A stretch of DNA of 56,385 nucleotides from an uncultured Bacteroidota bacterium (lineage in GTDB: Bacteria; Bacteroidota; Bacteroidia; Chitinophagales; Chitinophagaceae): positions 1-56,385 of the forward strand of contig CAIYTT010000098.1 in the NCBI GenBank assembly GCA_903929195.1. The letters are read 5' to 3'. Positions 26,343 to 35,587 of the stretch are shown in pieces. Every line of letters starts with the position of its first letter. The stretch's first letter is position 1. The translations under genes and the position numbers were made by a program. Under the pieces are notes generated by a model. That model was not told the origin of the DNA and did not search any database. It saw nothing but the letters and a program-made list of their open reading frames with translations.

Positions 26343-26870
26343 ATGGAAGCCAACGAATATATAGAAATTAAAATATGGGAATATATTGATAATAGTTGCA
26401 CCCAAGCCGAACGGGAGCAAACAGAACTCCTATTAGCTACCAATACAGAATGGAAACGGAAATATGATGAAATAAGTGCCTTCAATTTACATATAGCAAC
26501 TAATTTAGAAACGGAACAACCATCTCTTCGGTTTAGTAAAAATGTTATGGAAGAAGTGGCTACTACTCAAATAGCCACTGCAACTAATAAGTATATTAAA
26601 TTAGGTGTTATAAAGGGAATAGCTGCATTTTTTATTATTATGATTAGTAGCCTATTTATCTATTCTATTTCTACCACAAATTGGAACAGCATACATAGTA
26701 GTATATCTATAAAAAATATAGCTGAAAAAATAAATCTAAGTCAATTCAAAAAACCTGCCTTTTCTTCAGGTGGCATTATAAATATAGTAATTGGTTTTAA
26801 TGTAGTTCTGGCATTAATTATCTTAGACAAAGTTTTAAGAAAAAATGTTAGGGCAGAGCAAGAACAGTAG
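26343..26870 (+). CDS. putative anti-sigma factor, membrane protein
   Basis: 175 aa. Residues 1-75 are a cytoplasmic helical segment (IEIKIWEYIDNSCTQAEREQTELLLATNTEWKRKYDEI), the anti-sigma-like domain without the zinc-binding HxxxCxxC of ZAS proteins. Two membrane helices follow at about 88-109 and 144-162. Genomic position directly after an ECF sigma gene gives the assignment. The 3' end runs 23 bases into the convergent thiH gene. Confidence 0.65.
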   Translation: MEANEYIEIKIWEYIDNSCTQAEREQTELLLATNTEWKRKYDEISAFNLHIATNLETEQPSLRFSKNVMEEVATTQIATATNKYIKLGVIKGIAAFFIIMISSLFIYSISTTNWNSIHSSISIKNIAEKINLSQFKKPAFSSGGIINIVIGFNVVLALIILDKVLRKNVRAEQEQ

Positions 26871-27975
26871 CATTCTTCATTAAAAACCAATCTTTCCAAA
26901 CAGGCTTATAACCTGTTTTTTTTATTTGATTTATAATTTCTTCCACACTTCTGTCATCATTTATCTCAAATTGTTCCAGCGATTCTTCCTCAATTGTATA
27001 GCCTCCCGGATTTGTACGCGAGCCGGCACTCATGCTTGTAGTGCCTAATTTTATAATATTATTTCTAAAAACCTCACTTTCTCTTGTAGATATAGACAAT
27101 TCTAACTCTTCATTAAAAATACGCCATGCACATATAAGCTGTACCAATTCTTTATCGCTTATTATTACTTTGGGTTCTATAAGCCCCTCAGCCGGTCTTA
27201 ACCTTGGGAAAGAGATACTGTATTTTGTTTGCCAATACTTTTTTTCAAGATAATTTAAATGCAATGCCGTAAAAAAGTTATCTGTACGCCAGTCTTCTAG
27301 CCCTATTAATACACCAAGCCCTATTTTGTGTATTCCTGCTTTTCCTAATCTGTCTGGGGTATCTAATCTATAATTAAAATTAGATTTCTTGCCTTTTGGG
27401 TGATAATCTTTGTAATTATCTTTATGATACGTTTCTTGATATACCAAAACGGCATAAAGCCCTTCATTTATTAAAACCTCATATTCATTTTGCTCTAAAG
27501 GCTGTACTTCTATTGATATATTAGAAAACACATCTTTAAGTAATTTTATTGAATTCTGTAAATAGCCAACACCTACTGTTTGTGTAGCTTCGCCGGTAAC
27601 TAATAAAGCATGTTCAAAACCTTGTTGTTTCAAATATTGTGCTTCTTGTAGTATTTCAATGCCGCTTAGTGTTTTACGTTTTATTTTATTATCGAAACTA
27701 AAGCCGCAGTAGTTACAAATATTTTGGCATTCATTAGATAAATATAAAGGGGCATATAACTGAATCGTTTTACCAAATCTTTTTTGTGTTAATTGGTGGC
27801 TTAATTGTGCCATTTGTTCTAAATAGGGTGCAGCGGCAGGCGATATTAAAGCTTTAAAATCTTCAATATCACGTTTAGTAGTTGATAAGGCACGAAGTAC
27901 ATCTTTATCCGTTTTAGAATAAATGGAAGTACGCACTTCATCCCAGTTGTATTTTTCAAATGTATCTTGAAACAT
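26848..27975 (-). CDS. thiH: 2-iminoacetate synthase ThiH
   Basis: 375 aa radical-SAM enzyme that cleaves tyrosine to dehydroglycine (2-iminoacetate) and p-cresol for the thiamine thiazole ring. The [4Fe-4S]/SAM motif CxxxCxxC is at Cys83, Cys87 and Cys90 (NECQNICNYCGF). Downstream blocks ALLVTGEATQTVGVGYL, SIEVQPLEQNEY, KIGLGVLIGLEDWR and SISFPRLRPAEG fit ThiH. Oxygen-sensitive chemistry is expected. Follows thiG by 14 bases. Last gene of the operon; it converges with the anti-sigma gene and overlaps its end. Confidence 0.95.
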   Translation of the reverse strand: MFQDTFEKYNWDEVRTSIYSKTDKDVLRALSTTKRDIEDFKALISPAAAPYLEQMAQLSHQLTQKRFGKTIQLYAPLYLSNECQNICNYCGFSFDNKIKRKTLSGIEILQEAQYLKQQGFEHALLVTGEATQTVGVGYLQNSIKLLKDVFSNISIEVQPLEQNEYEVLINEGLYAVLVYQETYHKDNYKDYHPKGKKSNFNYRLDTPDRLGKAGIHKIGLGVLIGLEDWRTDNFFTALHLNYLEKKYWQTKYSISFPRLRPAEGLIEPKVIISDKELVQLICAWRIFNEELELSISTRESEVFRNNIIKLGTTSMSAGSRTNPGGYTIEEESLEQFEINDDRSVEEIINQIKKTGYKPVWKDWFLMKNATVLALP

Positions 27976-27989
27976 ATAAATTATATTTT

Positions 27990-28760
27990 TTAACTTAAAA
28001 ATGCAGTAAGCGGACTGCTATTTTCTGCATATTTTTTTACAGTACCTAATTTGGCAAGGTAGGCCATTCTACCTGCAATAACAGCCATTTTAAATGCGTG
28101 TGCCATATTTACAGGGTTCCCGGCAACAGCAATCGCCGTATTTACGAGCACTGCATCGGCACCCATTTCCATTGCGGCAGCAGCATGGCTTGGCGCACCA
28201 ATACCTGCATCTATAATAACAGGTATATTACTTTGTTCTATAATAATTTCTAAAAACTCCATTGTTTTCAACCCCATATTACTACCTATTGGGCTACCCA
28301 AAGGCATTACAGCAGCTACACCTACAGCTTCAAGTCTTTTGCATAAAACAGGGTCGGCATGTATATAAGGTAAAACAATAAAGCCCTCTTTAACTAAAAT
28401 CTCTGCGGCTTTAAGTGTTTCTATAGGGTCGGGCATCAGGTATTTGGGGTCGGGATGTATTTCTAATTTCAACCAATTTGTATGTAGGGCTTCACGGGCA
28501 AGACGGGCTGCAAAAACAGCTTCTTCGGCATTACGCACACCCGATGTATTGGGTAATAATCTTAAATGTTTATGGTTAAGATGCTGTAAAATATCTTCTT
28601 CTTCTTCGTCAGGGTTTATTCGCTTTAATGCAACTGTTACTAACTCTGTACCTGATGCCAACAATGCTTCTTCCATTGTTAAATGATTACCAAATTTTCC
28701 GGTACCTGTAAATAAACGGGATGAGAATAGAGTATCGGCAATTATCAAATTATCATTCAT
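27990..28760 (-). CDS. thiG: thiazole synthase ThiG
   Basis: 256 aa TIM-barrel enzyme that makes the thiazole phosphate from deoxyxylulose phosphate, dehydroglycine and ThiS-thiocarboxylate. [11 protein letters not shown] at the start, [20 protein letters not shown], and WLKLEIHPD with Lys98, the position that forms the imine with deoxyxylulose phosphate. [16 protein letters not shown] and [28 protein letters not shown] complete the phosphate pocket. The preceding gene on this strand is not a thiamine gene but the PD-(D/E)XK protein at 28771-29676, ten bases upstream. Confidence 0.96.
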   Translation of the reverse strand: MNDNLIIADTLFSSRLFTGTGKFGNHLTMEEALLASGTELVTVALKRINPDEEEEDILQHLNHKHLRLLPNTSGVRNAEEAVFAARLAREALHTNWLKLEIHPDPKYLMPDPIETLKAAEILVKEGFIVLPYIHADPVLCKRLEAVGVAAVMPLGSPIGSNMGLKTMEFLEIIIEQSNIPVIIDAGIGAPSHAAAAMEMGADAVLVNTAIAVAGNPVNMAHAFKMAVIAGRMAYLAKLGTVKKYAENSSPLTAFLS

Positions 28761-28770
28761 TATAAATATT

Positions 28771-29676
28771 TTACTTGTTTATTAAGTCAATTATTTCCTG
28801 CTTTGTTAGTTCTGTTAAGTCTATTATTTCATCCATACTCATACCTTTTTTAAGACATTTTTTTGCTGTTTCAATTTGCTTTTGTTTAAATTTCTCTTCG
28901 CCTTTTATTCTTTCTTTCTCCTCACCAATTTTAATACCTTTTTCTTCGCCTAAACTATAATTGGAAGTCATACCACTTTCATAATCACGAAATGCATTCA
29001 TGTCTCTATAGTAGTCCGATTGTTCTTCTTTGGTCAATTTTAACAAATCAAGTGTTTCTCTCGCTTGTTTTAATCCTTTTGCAATTGTATTTTCATTTAC
29101 CTCTTCTGTTTTCAAGAAATTTATCCATTCATCAACTGTGTTTTTAGCACGTTCATTAAACTGATTTACTTTAATAATATAATACTCCGGATACACCTTT
29201 TCTATAACGGGAGTAAGATATACTTTTTGTTCGTTTGTAGAAAGACTGAGTGTGTCATGTTTGTTTAAACCAACAAATTTAGTTGTTCCATGATATATAT
29301 AATCTAAACCATGCCCTAAATCGAAAAATACAATATTTATAGATATTATTTTCTTTACTTGAGCATAATTCATGCCCATATCCATAAAATCTATAATAAT
29401 TTTAGAAGTACCATACAACATTCTTGTAAGGTAGTCTGACATATAATTTGTTTGAAATTCTATTATAATAATTTCATGCTTGCTATTCTGAACCAGCATA
29501 TCTACTCTGTTCAGCTTATTATCAAAGGTTTGTTTATTACTTTCACTATCTAAAATTTTCTCTATTTTAATATTATCGCCAAGTAATTCGCTCAAAAAGC
29601 CTTCTAAAATACCATAGTTGGTTTTATTCCTCAACAATCGCTTTAATGCCCAATCGAACCTTACTGTATTTCTCAT
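28771..29676 (-). CDS. PD-(D/E)XK nuclease/transposase-like protein inside the thi operon
   Basis: 301 aa from ATG 29676 ([15 protein letters not shown]; the longer TTG start is less likely). Active-site pattern: Asp59 (LNRVDMLV), then Glu73-x-Gln75 ([10 protein letters not shown]). [27 protein letters not shown] is the family's core. The C-terminus has a charged repeat ([20 protein letters not shown]) and a helical end [15 protein letters not shown], like the protein at 22203-23135 though the N-termini differ. It sits between thiE (57 bases before its own hairpin-promoter region) and thiG, same direction, so it neither breaks nor reverses the operon. It has its own -7 box within a hairpin. 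Confidence 0.85.
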   Translation of the reverse strand: MRNTVRFDWALKRLLRNKTNYGILEGFLSELLGDNIKIEKILDSESNKQTFDNKLNRVDMLVQNSKHEIIIIEFQTNYMSDYLTRMLYGTSKIIIDFMDMGMNYAQVKKIISINIVFFDLGHGLDYIYHGTTKFVGLNKHDTLSLSTNEQKVYLTPVIEKVYPEYYIIKVNQFNERAKNTVDEWINFLKTEEVNENTIAKGLKQARETLDLLKLTKEEQSDYYRDMNAFRDYESGMTSNYSLGEEKGIKIGEEKERIKGEEKFKQKQIETAKKCLKKGMSMDEIIDLTELTKQEIIDLINK

Positions 29677-29689
29677 TTGTATTTTGGAA

Positions 29690-29725
29690 TTAATTCTTAT
29701 TATGTACAAAGATAATAAGAATTAA
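29690..29725 (-). promoter_or_regulatory. hairpin containing the -7 box of the thi-operon nuclease gene
   Basis: A perfect 14-bp stem (29690-29703 with 29712-29725) with an 8-base loop. On the minus strand TATCTTTG (29714-29707), a match to TAnnTTTG, spans the stem/loop border. The nearest TTG upstream is 24 bases away, slightly too far. A dyad over the start point suggests self-regulation. Confidence 0.5.
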
Positions 29726-29765
29726 CGCCCTTAATTATCAACATTTTAGATATACCCAATGTAAT

Positions 29766-30374
29766 TTATCCTAATTGTACTATAAAGCTTCTAGCAGCAT
29801 CTGCAATATTTGGTGCAAAAGTTATTGCACCCGATACTGCTATACCATAGACACCTGTATTTAAAATACTTGCTGTATCCTCTATTCTAATACCGCCAAT
29901 CGCAATTATGGGTGGCACTTTTATATTATTTAAACTATTAATAATGTCTATATAGCCTTTTAGTCCTAAAACAGGACTCAAATTTTGTTTTGTATCCGTA
30001 AATTTATATGGACCTAATCCGATATAATTTATTGGCATTTTAGAAAGTTGTGTAACATCTTCAATTGTATTGGCAGTACTGCCAATAATAATATCGTTAC
30101 CTAATATTGCTCTTGCATCCTGTGGCAGGGTATCTTCTTTTCCTAAATGCACACCATCTGCTTTTAGCTCTAATGCCAATTGCACATTGTCGTTTATTAT
30201 AAAAGTTGCATTATGTTTTTTGCAAATAGTTTGTACTTCTTTTGCAACTGTAAAAAAATGAACATCACTAACGTTTTTAAGTCTTAATTGTATCCATTTT
30301 ACACCACCTTTACAGGCTTGCTCTGCCATGTCTGCATTTGTAGTAATATAATGTAACTTGCTAATTAGTTTCAT
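29766..30374 (-). CDS. thiE: thiamine-phosphate synthase ThiE
   Basis: 202 aa TIM barrel. Joins HMP-diphosphate and thiazole phosphate to thiamine phosphate. Motifs: GGVKWIQLRLKN (diphosphate site), FIINDNVQLALELKADGVHLGKED, IIGSTANTIEDV, INYIGLGPYKFTDTKQ, and PPIIAIGGIR, then VSGAI near the end. Start overlaps the end of thiD by 14 bases, so translation of the two is coupled. Confidence 0.95.
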   Translation of the reverse strand: MKLISKLHYITTNADMAEQACKGGVKWIQLRLKNVSDVHFFTVAKEVQTICKKHNATFIINDNVQLALELKADGVHLGKEDTLPQDARAILGNDIIIGSTANTIEDVTQLSKMPINYIGLGPYKFTDTKQNLSPVLGLKGYIDIINSLNNIKVPPIIAIGGIRIEDTASILNTGVYGIAVSGAITFAPNIADAARSFIVQLG

Positions 30375-31134
30375 GTGTTATTGTTTTAGTATGGTATGCC
30401 AATAACGAACTGTTACTTGCAAGAGCTTGCCATGTATATTCTTTTGCTTTTTGTGCTGCAATATTTAAAGAATTTCCTAAAGCAAGTTGAGCAAGTAATG
30501 CAGCAGATAAAATACAGCCACTACCATGTTTTTCTCCGTTCTCTATTCTATCGTTTGCAAATATAGAAATTGTCTTATTACTATAAAGTATGTCTTCAAC
30601 AATAGTATTATTTCCATGACCACCTTTTAAATATATATTAATAGCAATACTTATTTCTAATAGTTTCTTTTCTAAATCATTTTCTCCAAACAGTGCTTTT
30701 ACTTCCGGTAAATTAGGTGTAATGCAGTATATACCTTTAAATTGTTGCAATATTAAGGCTTCATTTTGAAGAGTATTAAAAACAAAGCCTGCGCTTGCTT
30801 TTAATATCGGGTCAAAAATGATTATGGGTTCTGTAATTTCTTTGTGTAAATAAGCAATTAATTGTTGTAATACATTTAGGTTTTCAATAAGCCCAATTTT
30901 AATGTATTTTATATCAAACCTCCGTAGTAATAATTCAATTTGGCTGATAATTTTATGGACATCTACCCACTCAAATTTATTAAATTCAATATCATTTTGC
31001 CAAGTTAAGGCAGACACAACTCCAAAACCATATACTTCATTACATTCAAATGTTTTAATATCTGCAAGTAAACCTGCTCCGGCTGATGGGTCGAAACCTG
31101 CAATAGAAAGAGTATATGGTCGTTTTTTTTGCAT
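30361..31134 (-). CDS. thiD: hydroxymethylpyrimidine/phosphomethylpyrimidine kinase ThiD
   Basis: 257 aa ribokinase-fold enzyme that phosphorylates HMP twice for thiamine synthesis. SIAGFDPSAGAGLLADIKTFE binds HMP; IKIGLIENLNVLQQL and IIFDPILKASAGFVF follow; ITPNLPEVKALFG and the anion hole HGSGCILSAALLAQLALG close the active site. First gene of the thi unit here. thiC, thiS and thiF are not in the window, and I find no TPP riboswitch before it. A TAAATTTG -7-like box lies upstream at 31202-31209. Confidence 0.95.
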   Translation of the reverse strand: MQKKRPYTLSIAGFDPSAGAGLLADIKTFECNEVYGFGVVSALTWQNDIEFNKFEWVDVHKIISQIELLLRRFDIKYIKIGLIENLNVLQQLIAYLHKEITEPIIIFDPILKASAGFVFNTLQNEALILQQFKGIYCITPNLPEVKALFGENDLEKKLLEISIAINIYLKGGHGNNTIVEDILYSNKTISIFANDRIENGEKHGSGCILSAALLAQLALGNSLNIAAQKAKEYTWQALASNSSLLAYHTKTITHETN

Positions 31135-31201
31135 TTAAAATATTAACTTCTATAAAATGATAGGATAGAAAGAAGTTTGATTTCTTTGAATATTCCGGCG
31201 G

Positions 31202-31209
31202 CAAATTTA
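31202..31209 (-). promoter_or_regulatory. -7 box before thiD
   Basis: TAAATTTG on the minus strand, about 70 bases before the start; no convincing -33 at 17-21 bases. No CTGAGA-type THI element is visible between it and thiD. Confidence 0.4.
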
Positions 31210-31264
31210 TTACTATTTTACAGCAAGAACATTATCTGCCAATATAGATATAATAATCGAATAA

Positions 31265-32125
31265 TTAGCGTCTCCTAACTCGAATCATATCATCGTTTAA
31301 ATTTGCAGGACATTTATAGGTTTTAAAATGCCATGACAAACTGAGTACGCCAACCATATATTGGTCGTTAGTGCTTGAATTGCCTCGCTGCTTACTAGGT
31401 CGTCCTAAAGCTGTTTTATTTCCATTTATTTCTAAAGACCTGTCTTGTATTTTTGAAGCAACAGAATTGGCAGGAAAATTATTTACACCTATATAAGTAT
31501 TGCTTACATCATCTAAATAATCGGTTGATGTTAATCTGTCTGCAATTTCCAAGCTGATATTAAGACCACCAAGCAACCAGAATTTAACACCGATACCAAT
31601 AGGGAAACAAAGTGCATATTGGTCGTATTTGCGTCCATAACCTGCATTTTGCCCTTCGGTACCTAATGGTTGTAAATCATATTGCGAACCATTATAAAAT
31701 GTATATGGCTTATAATAAAAAGCCCCTATACCACCTGTTAAATAAGGTGTGAAGCGATAATAAGGGTCGCCGGTTGCAAAACGAAAAAAATTAAATTCAG
31801 CTTGCAATATCCCTTCTACAATATTACTCTCGAAACTAAGGTTTCGCATTTTTTCATAAAGGTTAGAATTGTATGCGTCGCTATACCCTACATGCGTCAT
31901 GTTGCCAATTATTTTCATAGAAATAAATTGGTTTAGATGCTTTTTTAAGGTAATACCATAAACCGGATTAAGAGTCTTTAACCCATAGCTATCATTCAAA
32001 TCTCCAAAATATTGACTTAACCCTACCGAAAATCCATATTCTGTTGAAGTGTAATACGACTGCCCATCCATATTTAAGCTAAACAAGCTTAAAAAAAACA
32101 ATGTTGCAATAAGAAATTTATGCAT
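31265..32125 (-). CDS. DUF6089 outer-membrane beta-barrel protein
   Basis: 286 aa with a signal peptide (HKFLIATLFFLSLFSLNMDGQS). STEYGFSVGLSQYFGDLND and NPVYGITLKKHLNQFISMK are DUF6089 signatures, then AEFNFFRFATG … YRFTPYLTGGIGAFYY and a final VGVLSLSWHFKTYKCP. An outer-membrane barrel of Bacteroidota with structural role only inferred. Its start is 6 bases from the convergent-overlap frame of the peroxiredoxin region; the two genes are divergent and share the 120-base promoter region. Confidence 0.85.
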   Translation of the reverse strand: MHKFLIATLFFLSLFSLNMDGQSYYTSTEYGFSVGLSQYFGDLNDSYGLKTLNPVYGITLKKHLNQFISMKIIGNMTHVGYSDAYNSNLYEKMRNLSFESNIVEGILQAEFNFFRFATGDPYYRFTPYLTGGIGAFYYKPYTFYNGSQYDLQPLGTEGQNAGYGRKYDQYALCFPIGIGVKFWLLGGLNISLEIADRLTSTDYLDDVSNTYIGVNNFPANSVASKIQDRSLEINGNKTALGRPSKQRGNSSTNDQYMVGVLSLSWHFKTYKCPANLNDDMIRVRRR

Positions 32126-32245
32126 ATATTGTTTAAACGTAGAATTTATATAATTATTGTGTTTTATAAAATTAATTTATACAGCTATTTTTATTGTAAA
32201 TATACAGTTTATCACAAAAATTATATAATTTTAAAACAAAAAACT

Positions 32246-32881
32246 ATGGGTTTAAGATTAGGGGATATTGCACCCGACTTTTATGCAATTACTACTGTGG
32301 GCGCCATTAATTTCCACGAATATTTAGGTGATAGCTGGGGTATTTTGTTTTCGCACCCGGCAGATTATACTCCGGTTTGTACTACAGAGTTAGGACGTAC
32401 TTCTCATTTAATGAGTGAGTTTGAAAAAAGAAACGTAAAGGTTCTTGCTGTTAGTGTAGATTCGTTAGACAAGCATAATGGCTGGGTTAACGATATTAAT
32501 GAAACACAGCATACCACCGTTACTTTTCCTATTATTGCAGATGCAGACCGTAATGTAGCTACTTTGTATGATATGATTCATCCGAATGCTAGTGCTACCC
32601 TTACAGTTAGGTCTTTATTTGTAATTGGTCCTGATAAAAAAGTAAAACTTATTATTACTTATCCGGCTTCTACAGGCAGAAATTTTGTTGAAGTGCTTAG
32701 AGTTATAGATTCATTACAACTAACTTCCGATTACAGCGTAGCTACACCTGCAGACTGGAAAGAAGGTGAAGACGTAATTGTAGTACCGTCTATGACAACT
32801 GCCGATGCTGAAAAGAACTTCCCGAAAGGCTTACGCGTTGTAAAACCTTATTTGCGTTATACTCCACAACCTAATTTATAA
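32246..32881 (+). CDS. 1-Cys peroxiredoxin (Prx6/AhpC-TSA type)
   Basis: 211 aa from MGLRLGDIAPDFYA; an upstream in-frame ATG at 32120 would add a non-homologous AT-rich stretch. The active site HPADYTPVCTTELG has Cys45 and Thr42. The long C-terminal arm (TPADWKEGEDVIVVPSM … FPKGLRVVKPYLRYTPQP) and lack of a resolving Cys place it in the Prx6/1-Cys group. It reduces hydrogen peroxide and organic peroxides in the cytoplasm. Single gene closed by the terminator at 32926. Confidence 0.95.
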   Translation: MGLRLGDIAPDFYAITTVGAINFHEYLGDSWGILFSHPADYTPVCTTELGRTSHLMSEFEKRNVKVLAVSVDSLDKHNGWVNDINETQHTTVTFPIIADADRNVATLYDMIHPNASATLTVRSLFVIGPDKKVKLIITYPASTGRNFVEVLRVIDSLQLTSDYSVATPADWKEGEDVIVVPSMTTADAEKNFPKGLRVVKPYLRYTPQPNL

Positions 32882-32925
32882 AAAATAAGTTTTTGCTCAA
32901 ATTATAAAAGGTTATCCGTTAATTT

Positions 32926-32957
32926 GGATAACCTTTTTATATTATGGGATAATAATT
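32926..32957. terminator. bidirectional terminator between peroxiredoxin and ppiD
   Basis: AAAAGGTTATCC / GGATAACCTTTT, 12-bp perfect stem, 8-base loop, with T run on the right and A run on the left. Serves two convergent genes. Confidence 0.88.
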
Positions 32958-32960
32958 TAT

Positions 32961-35159
32961 TTAGAAATTTGCAGGATAGTATTTTATATCTGCCATTTTA
33001 GGTATTAAAGTTTGCATCATTTGCCCTAATGCGTTTCTTAACTGCCCTTCTTGACGTGCACGGTCTTCCTGTACTCTTTGTGCAAATTGTGGGTCTTCCG
33101 GGTTATTTCTACGATTAAGAACCGAAATAAAGTAAACACCACCGGCACCCTTAATACCCGGTGAAACTGCATTAGGTTGTAAACCACTATAAAATGCATA
33201 ACCTACAACTTTAGGCTCGTAACCTAAACCGGGTATTAAAGAATTACCAACTGCTATTGTATCAAATTGCTGTACTTGTTGACTTGTAGCAGTTGCAATA
33301 GCCTCTAAATTTGGTTTTCCTTGGCAGTTTTGTATTATTTGTTTTGCCTTCATCTCATCTTTTACTCTTTGCTCTAACATTGGGCGATTAGAAGAAGTAA
33401 TGCCCGATGTACCTTTTTCTTGTGCAGATGTAATTTTCGCAATTACATATTTTTGTTTTTCAACCTCTATAGCACCTGAAATATCACCAATTTTATGTTC
33501 AAATAACCACCTTATTAATTCTCTACTCGCACCTATATTATTAATATTAAAAGTATTAATTCTAATATTCTCGCTAAGTTTCTTTTCTAAAATAAAGGTT
33601 TTTATATTTTTATCAAAATCAGCAGCATTAGCACTCTTACCTGCAAACTCATTTGCTTTATTAAAAATATCTTGACTTGTAGTTTCGCTAGGAGTAAGAA
33701 TTTTAGTTACTGTAGCAATTTTTATGGCGTCCGATGGATTTTTATGTTCTAATATTTCTATATAATGATAACCGGAATAGTTTGGATTGGATACATGTAC
33801 CGTTTTTTTCTCACCGGGATGACCATCAAAAACAAAATCACCAAACTCCTTTGATAGTCCTTGTCTTTGTGCTAAAGACCACCAATAAACACCACCATCT
33901 TTTTTACTACCATCATCGTCAGAGAATTTTACAACCATCGTATCGAAAGAAGCACCACCTTTAATAGCATTTACAATACTGTCAATTCTTGTTTGTGCAA
34001 CAGCAGAATCAAGCATATCTTTATCTTTGTCCTTTGTTTTTATTAAAATGTGTCTGCATTTTACAGAATCAGGTAAGGTTTTACGCTCAGTAACCTTTGT
34101 CATTTTATAAAAACCGTTTTCATAATACGGACCATATATACTGTCTAAAGATTTAGCAAAAATAGAATCAACATAGGGAGTGGTCAGCATTTTTTTGTTT
34201 ACAAAAGCTTCAGAAAAAGAAGCATCATCAGACTTACTGTTTACAAAATTTTTGTTGTCTTTTGTGCTTGCAAAATCATGTTTTATATCTGCCATAAAAC
34301 TTAATACCGATGCGGTATCAGTTGCGGAAGGCACAATATCAACAGAAACAAATTCTATACCGCGCACAGGCTGGTCTATTTCAAACATAGCCTTATGCTT
34401 TTGTATAAAATTATTTAAGTCATCGTCTGTAACAGTAACTTTAGTATCGGGGATAGATGAATAAGGTACTTTAACCAATCTGATACTTGCTATTGCATTT
34501 CTGTCTTCAAGCATTTTTTTAGATTGGTATAGTGGGGAATAAACAGAGGAAGTGAAAATAGCATTAAATTTATTAATGCGGTTCATTCTAACCACATATT
34601 CTTTAACGGCAGAAAACTGTTCGTTTATTTTTTCGTATATCTGTGGGTTTGCATCTTTAGGCGGATTAGCTAAATCTTTTTCTATTCCTTTTACTCTTGC
34701 AGGGTCAAATGCACCTGTTTCGGGATTATTGAATAATGCCTGACCCTGAAAAGAAAATCTTTTTACTAATTGGTCTGCATTAGCACCATAGATTAATTCA
34801 TTTTTTTCTTCATCGGTAGTAGTAATACCTAATTTATCGCACTGCTTTCCTAAAACAGCGTCTAAAATCATTACTTGCATTACTTGTTCTCTAATTTGTG
34901 CTCTACCGGCTTCATCCATTTTTTGTTGTGGATTATAAACAGCCATTAATGTCTCCATTTCTTTAGCACGAATTTCAAACTCCTTAGGTTGTATTTTTGT
35001 ACCATTAATAGTCATTACACTATTGCTGCTTGAACCACGAAAAAAATCTTTTAAAGAAGAGTTATTAGCCCCCTCCATAAGAATCCAAATACTAAGGGAT
35101 AGGGCAATAACCCCACCGGCAAGTTTTCCGTTTTTTCTTATTTTTAAAATTACTGACAT
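32961..35159 (-). CDS. ppiD: PpiD/SurA-like periplasmic peptidyl-prolyl isomerase
   Basis: 732 aa. Short cytoplasmic start, one membrane anchor (about 14-31), then a SurA-N-like helical chaperone part (about 45-230: INGTKIQPKEFEIRAKEMETL, AQIREQVMQVMILDAVLGKQCDKLGI). A parvulin-type rotamase domain sits at about 365-465 (VKCRHILIKTKDKDKDMLDSA … GASFDTMVVKFSDDDGSKKDGGVYWW … YSGYHYIEI). The C-terminal 250 residues are a second chaperone-like part. It assists folding of outer-membrane and secreted proteins as they leave the Sec translocon. Single gene with a TAAATTTG box upstream (35193-35200). Confidence 0.9.
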   Translation of the reverse strand: MSVILKIRKNGKLAGGVIALSLSIWILMEGANNSSLKDFFRGSSSNSVMTINGTKIQPKEFEIRAKEMETLMAVYNPQQKMDEAGRAQIREQVMQVMILDAVLGKQCDKLGITTTDEEKNELIYGANADQLVKRFSFQGQALFNNPETGAFDPARVKGIEKDLANPPKDANPQIYEKINEQFSAVKEYVVRMNRINKFNAIFTSSVYSPLYQSKKMLEDRNAIASIRLVKVPYSSIPDTKVTVTDDDLNNFIQKHKAMFEIDQPVRGIEFVSVDIVPSATDTASVLSFMADIKHDFASTKDNKNFVNSKSDDASFSEAFVNKKMLTTPYVDSIFAKSLDSIYGPYYENGFYKMTKVTERKTLPDSVKCRHILIKTKDKDKDMLDSAVAQTRIDSIVNAIKGGASFDTMVVKFSDDDGSKKDGGVYWWSLAQRQGLSKEFGDFVFDGHPGEKKTVHVSNPNYSGYHYIEILEHKNPSDAIKIATVTKILTPSETTSQDIFNKANEFAGKSANAADFDKNIKTFILEKKLSENIRINTFNINNIGASRELIRWLFEHKIGDISGAIEVEKQKYVIAKITSAQEKGTSGITSSNRPMLEQRVKDEMKAKQIIQNCQGKPNLEAIATATSQQVQQFDTIAVGNSLIPGLGYEPKVVGYAFYSGLQPNAVSPGIKGAGGVYFISVLNRRNNPEDPQFAQRVQEDRARQEGQLRNALGQMMQTLIPKMADIKYYPANF

Positions 35160-35587
35160 CTCTGGTATCTATTATGTTTTTATTAAGGACGGCAAATTTA
35201 TGGGAAAAGTTTAGATTTTACATCTTTTTAATAAGGATAATTGGTTTATTTTTCAAGTTTTATTGCTAATTTTTTTTAAAATCTACTTATATATTTTATT
35301 TATAAACAAGTTGGGTGCCAAATTATTGCATTTTATTAATATTATTATTTAAACAAAAAATAGTATATGTACTGTCTTTTTTGTAAATATACTTAAATTA
35401 GAAAGATTTTAGTTGTAATTTTACTGTACAACATATTGTTTTATTGCAAGTGTTATAACTATTTATTATGAAGCCTGAACATTTGCAATATTGTAATATA
35501 CAAATAGTTGCTTAGTTGCAACTGATATTTGCCCACCAATTATAAAATACCTATTTTGCATACGCAAAGAAATAAGGTTTTAATATT
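35160..35587. other. 428-bp divergent region between ppiD and paaZ
   Basis: Very AT-rich. Holds TAAATTTG on the minus strand (35193-35200), a likely -7 box for ppiD. I could not find a consensus promoter for paaZ; CTATTTTGC near 35550 is the nearest. No gene seen. Confidence 0.55.

Noticed and set aside
31135-31264. TPP riboswitch before thiD
   Set aside because: I looked for the CTGAGA-type THI box on the minus strand between thiD and the preceding gene and found none.
32120-32245. 42-residue extension of the peroxiredoxin
   Set aside because: The extension is AT-rich, not part of the family, and lies in the divergent promoter region; the family start MGLRLGD is at 32246.
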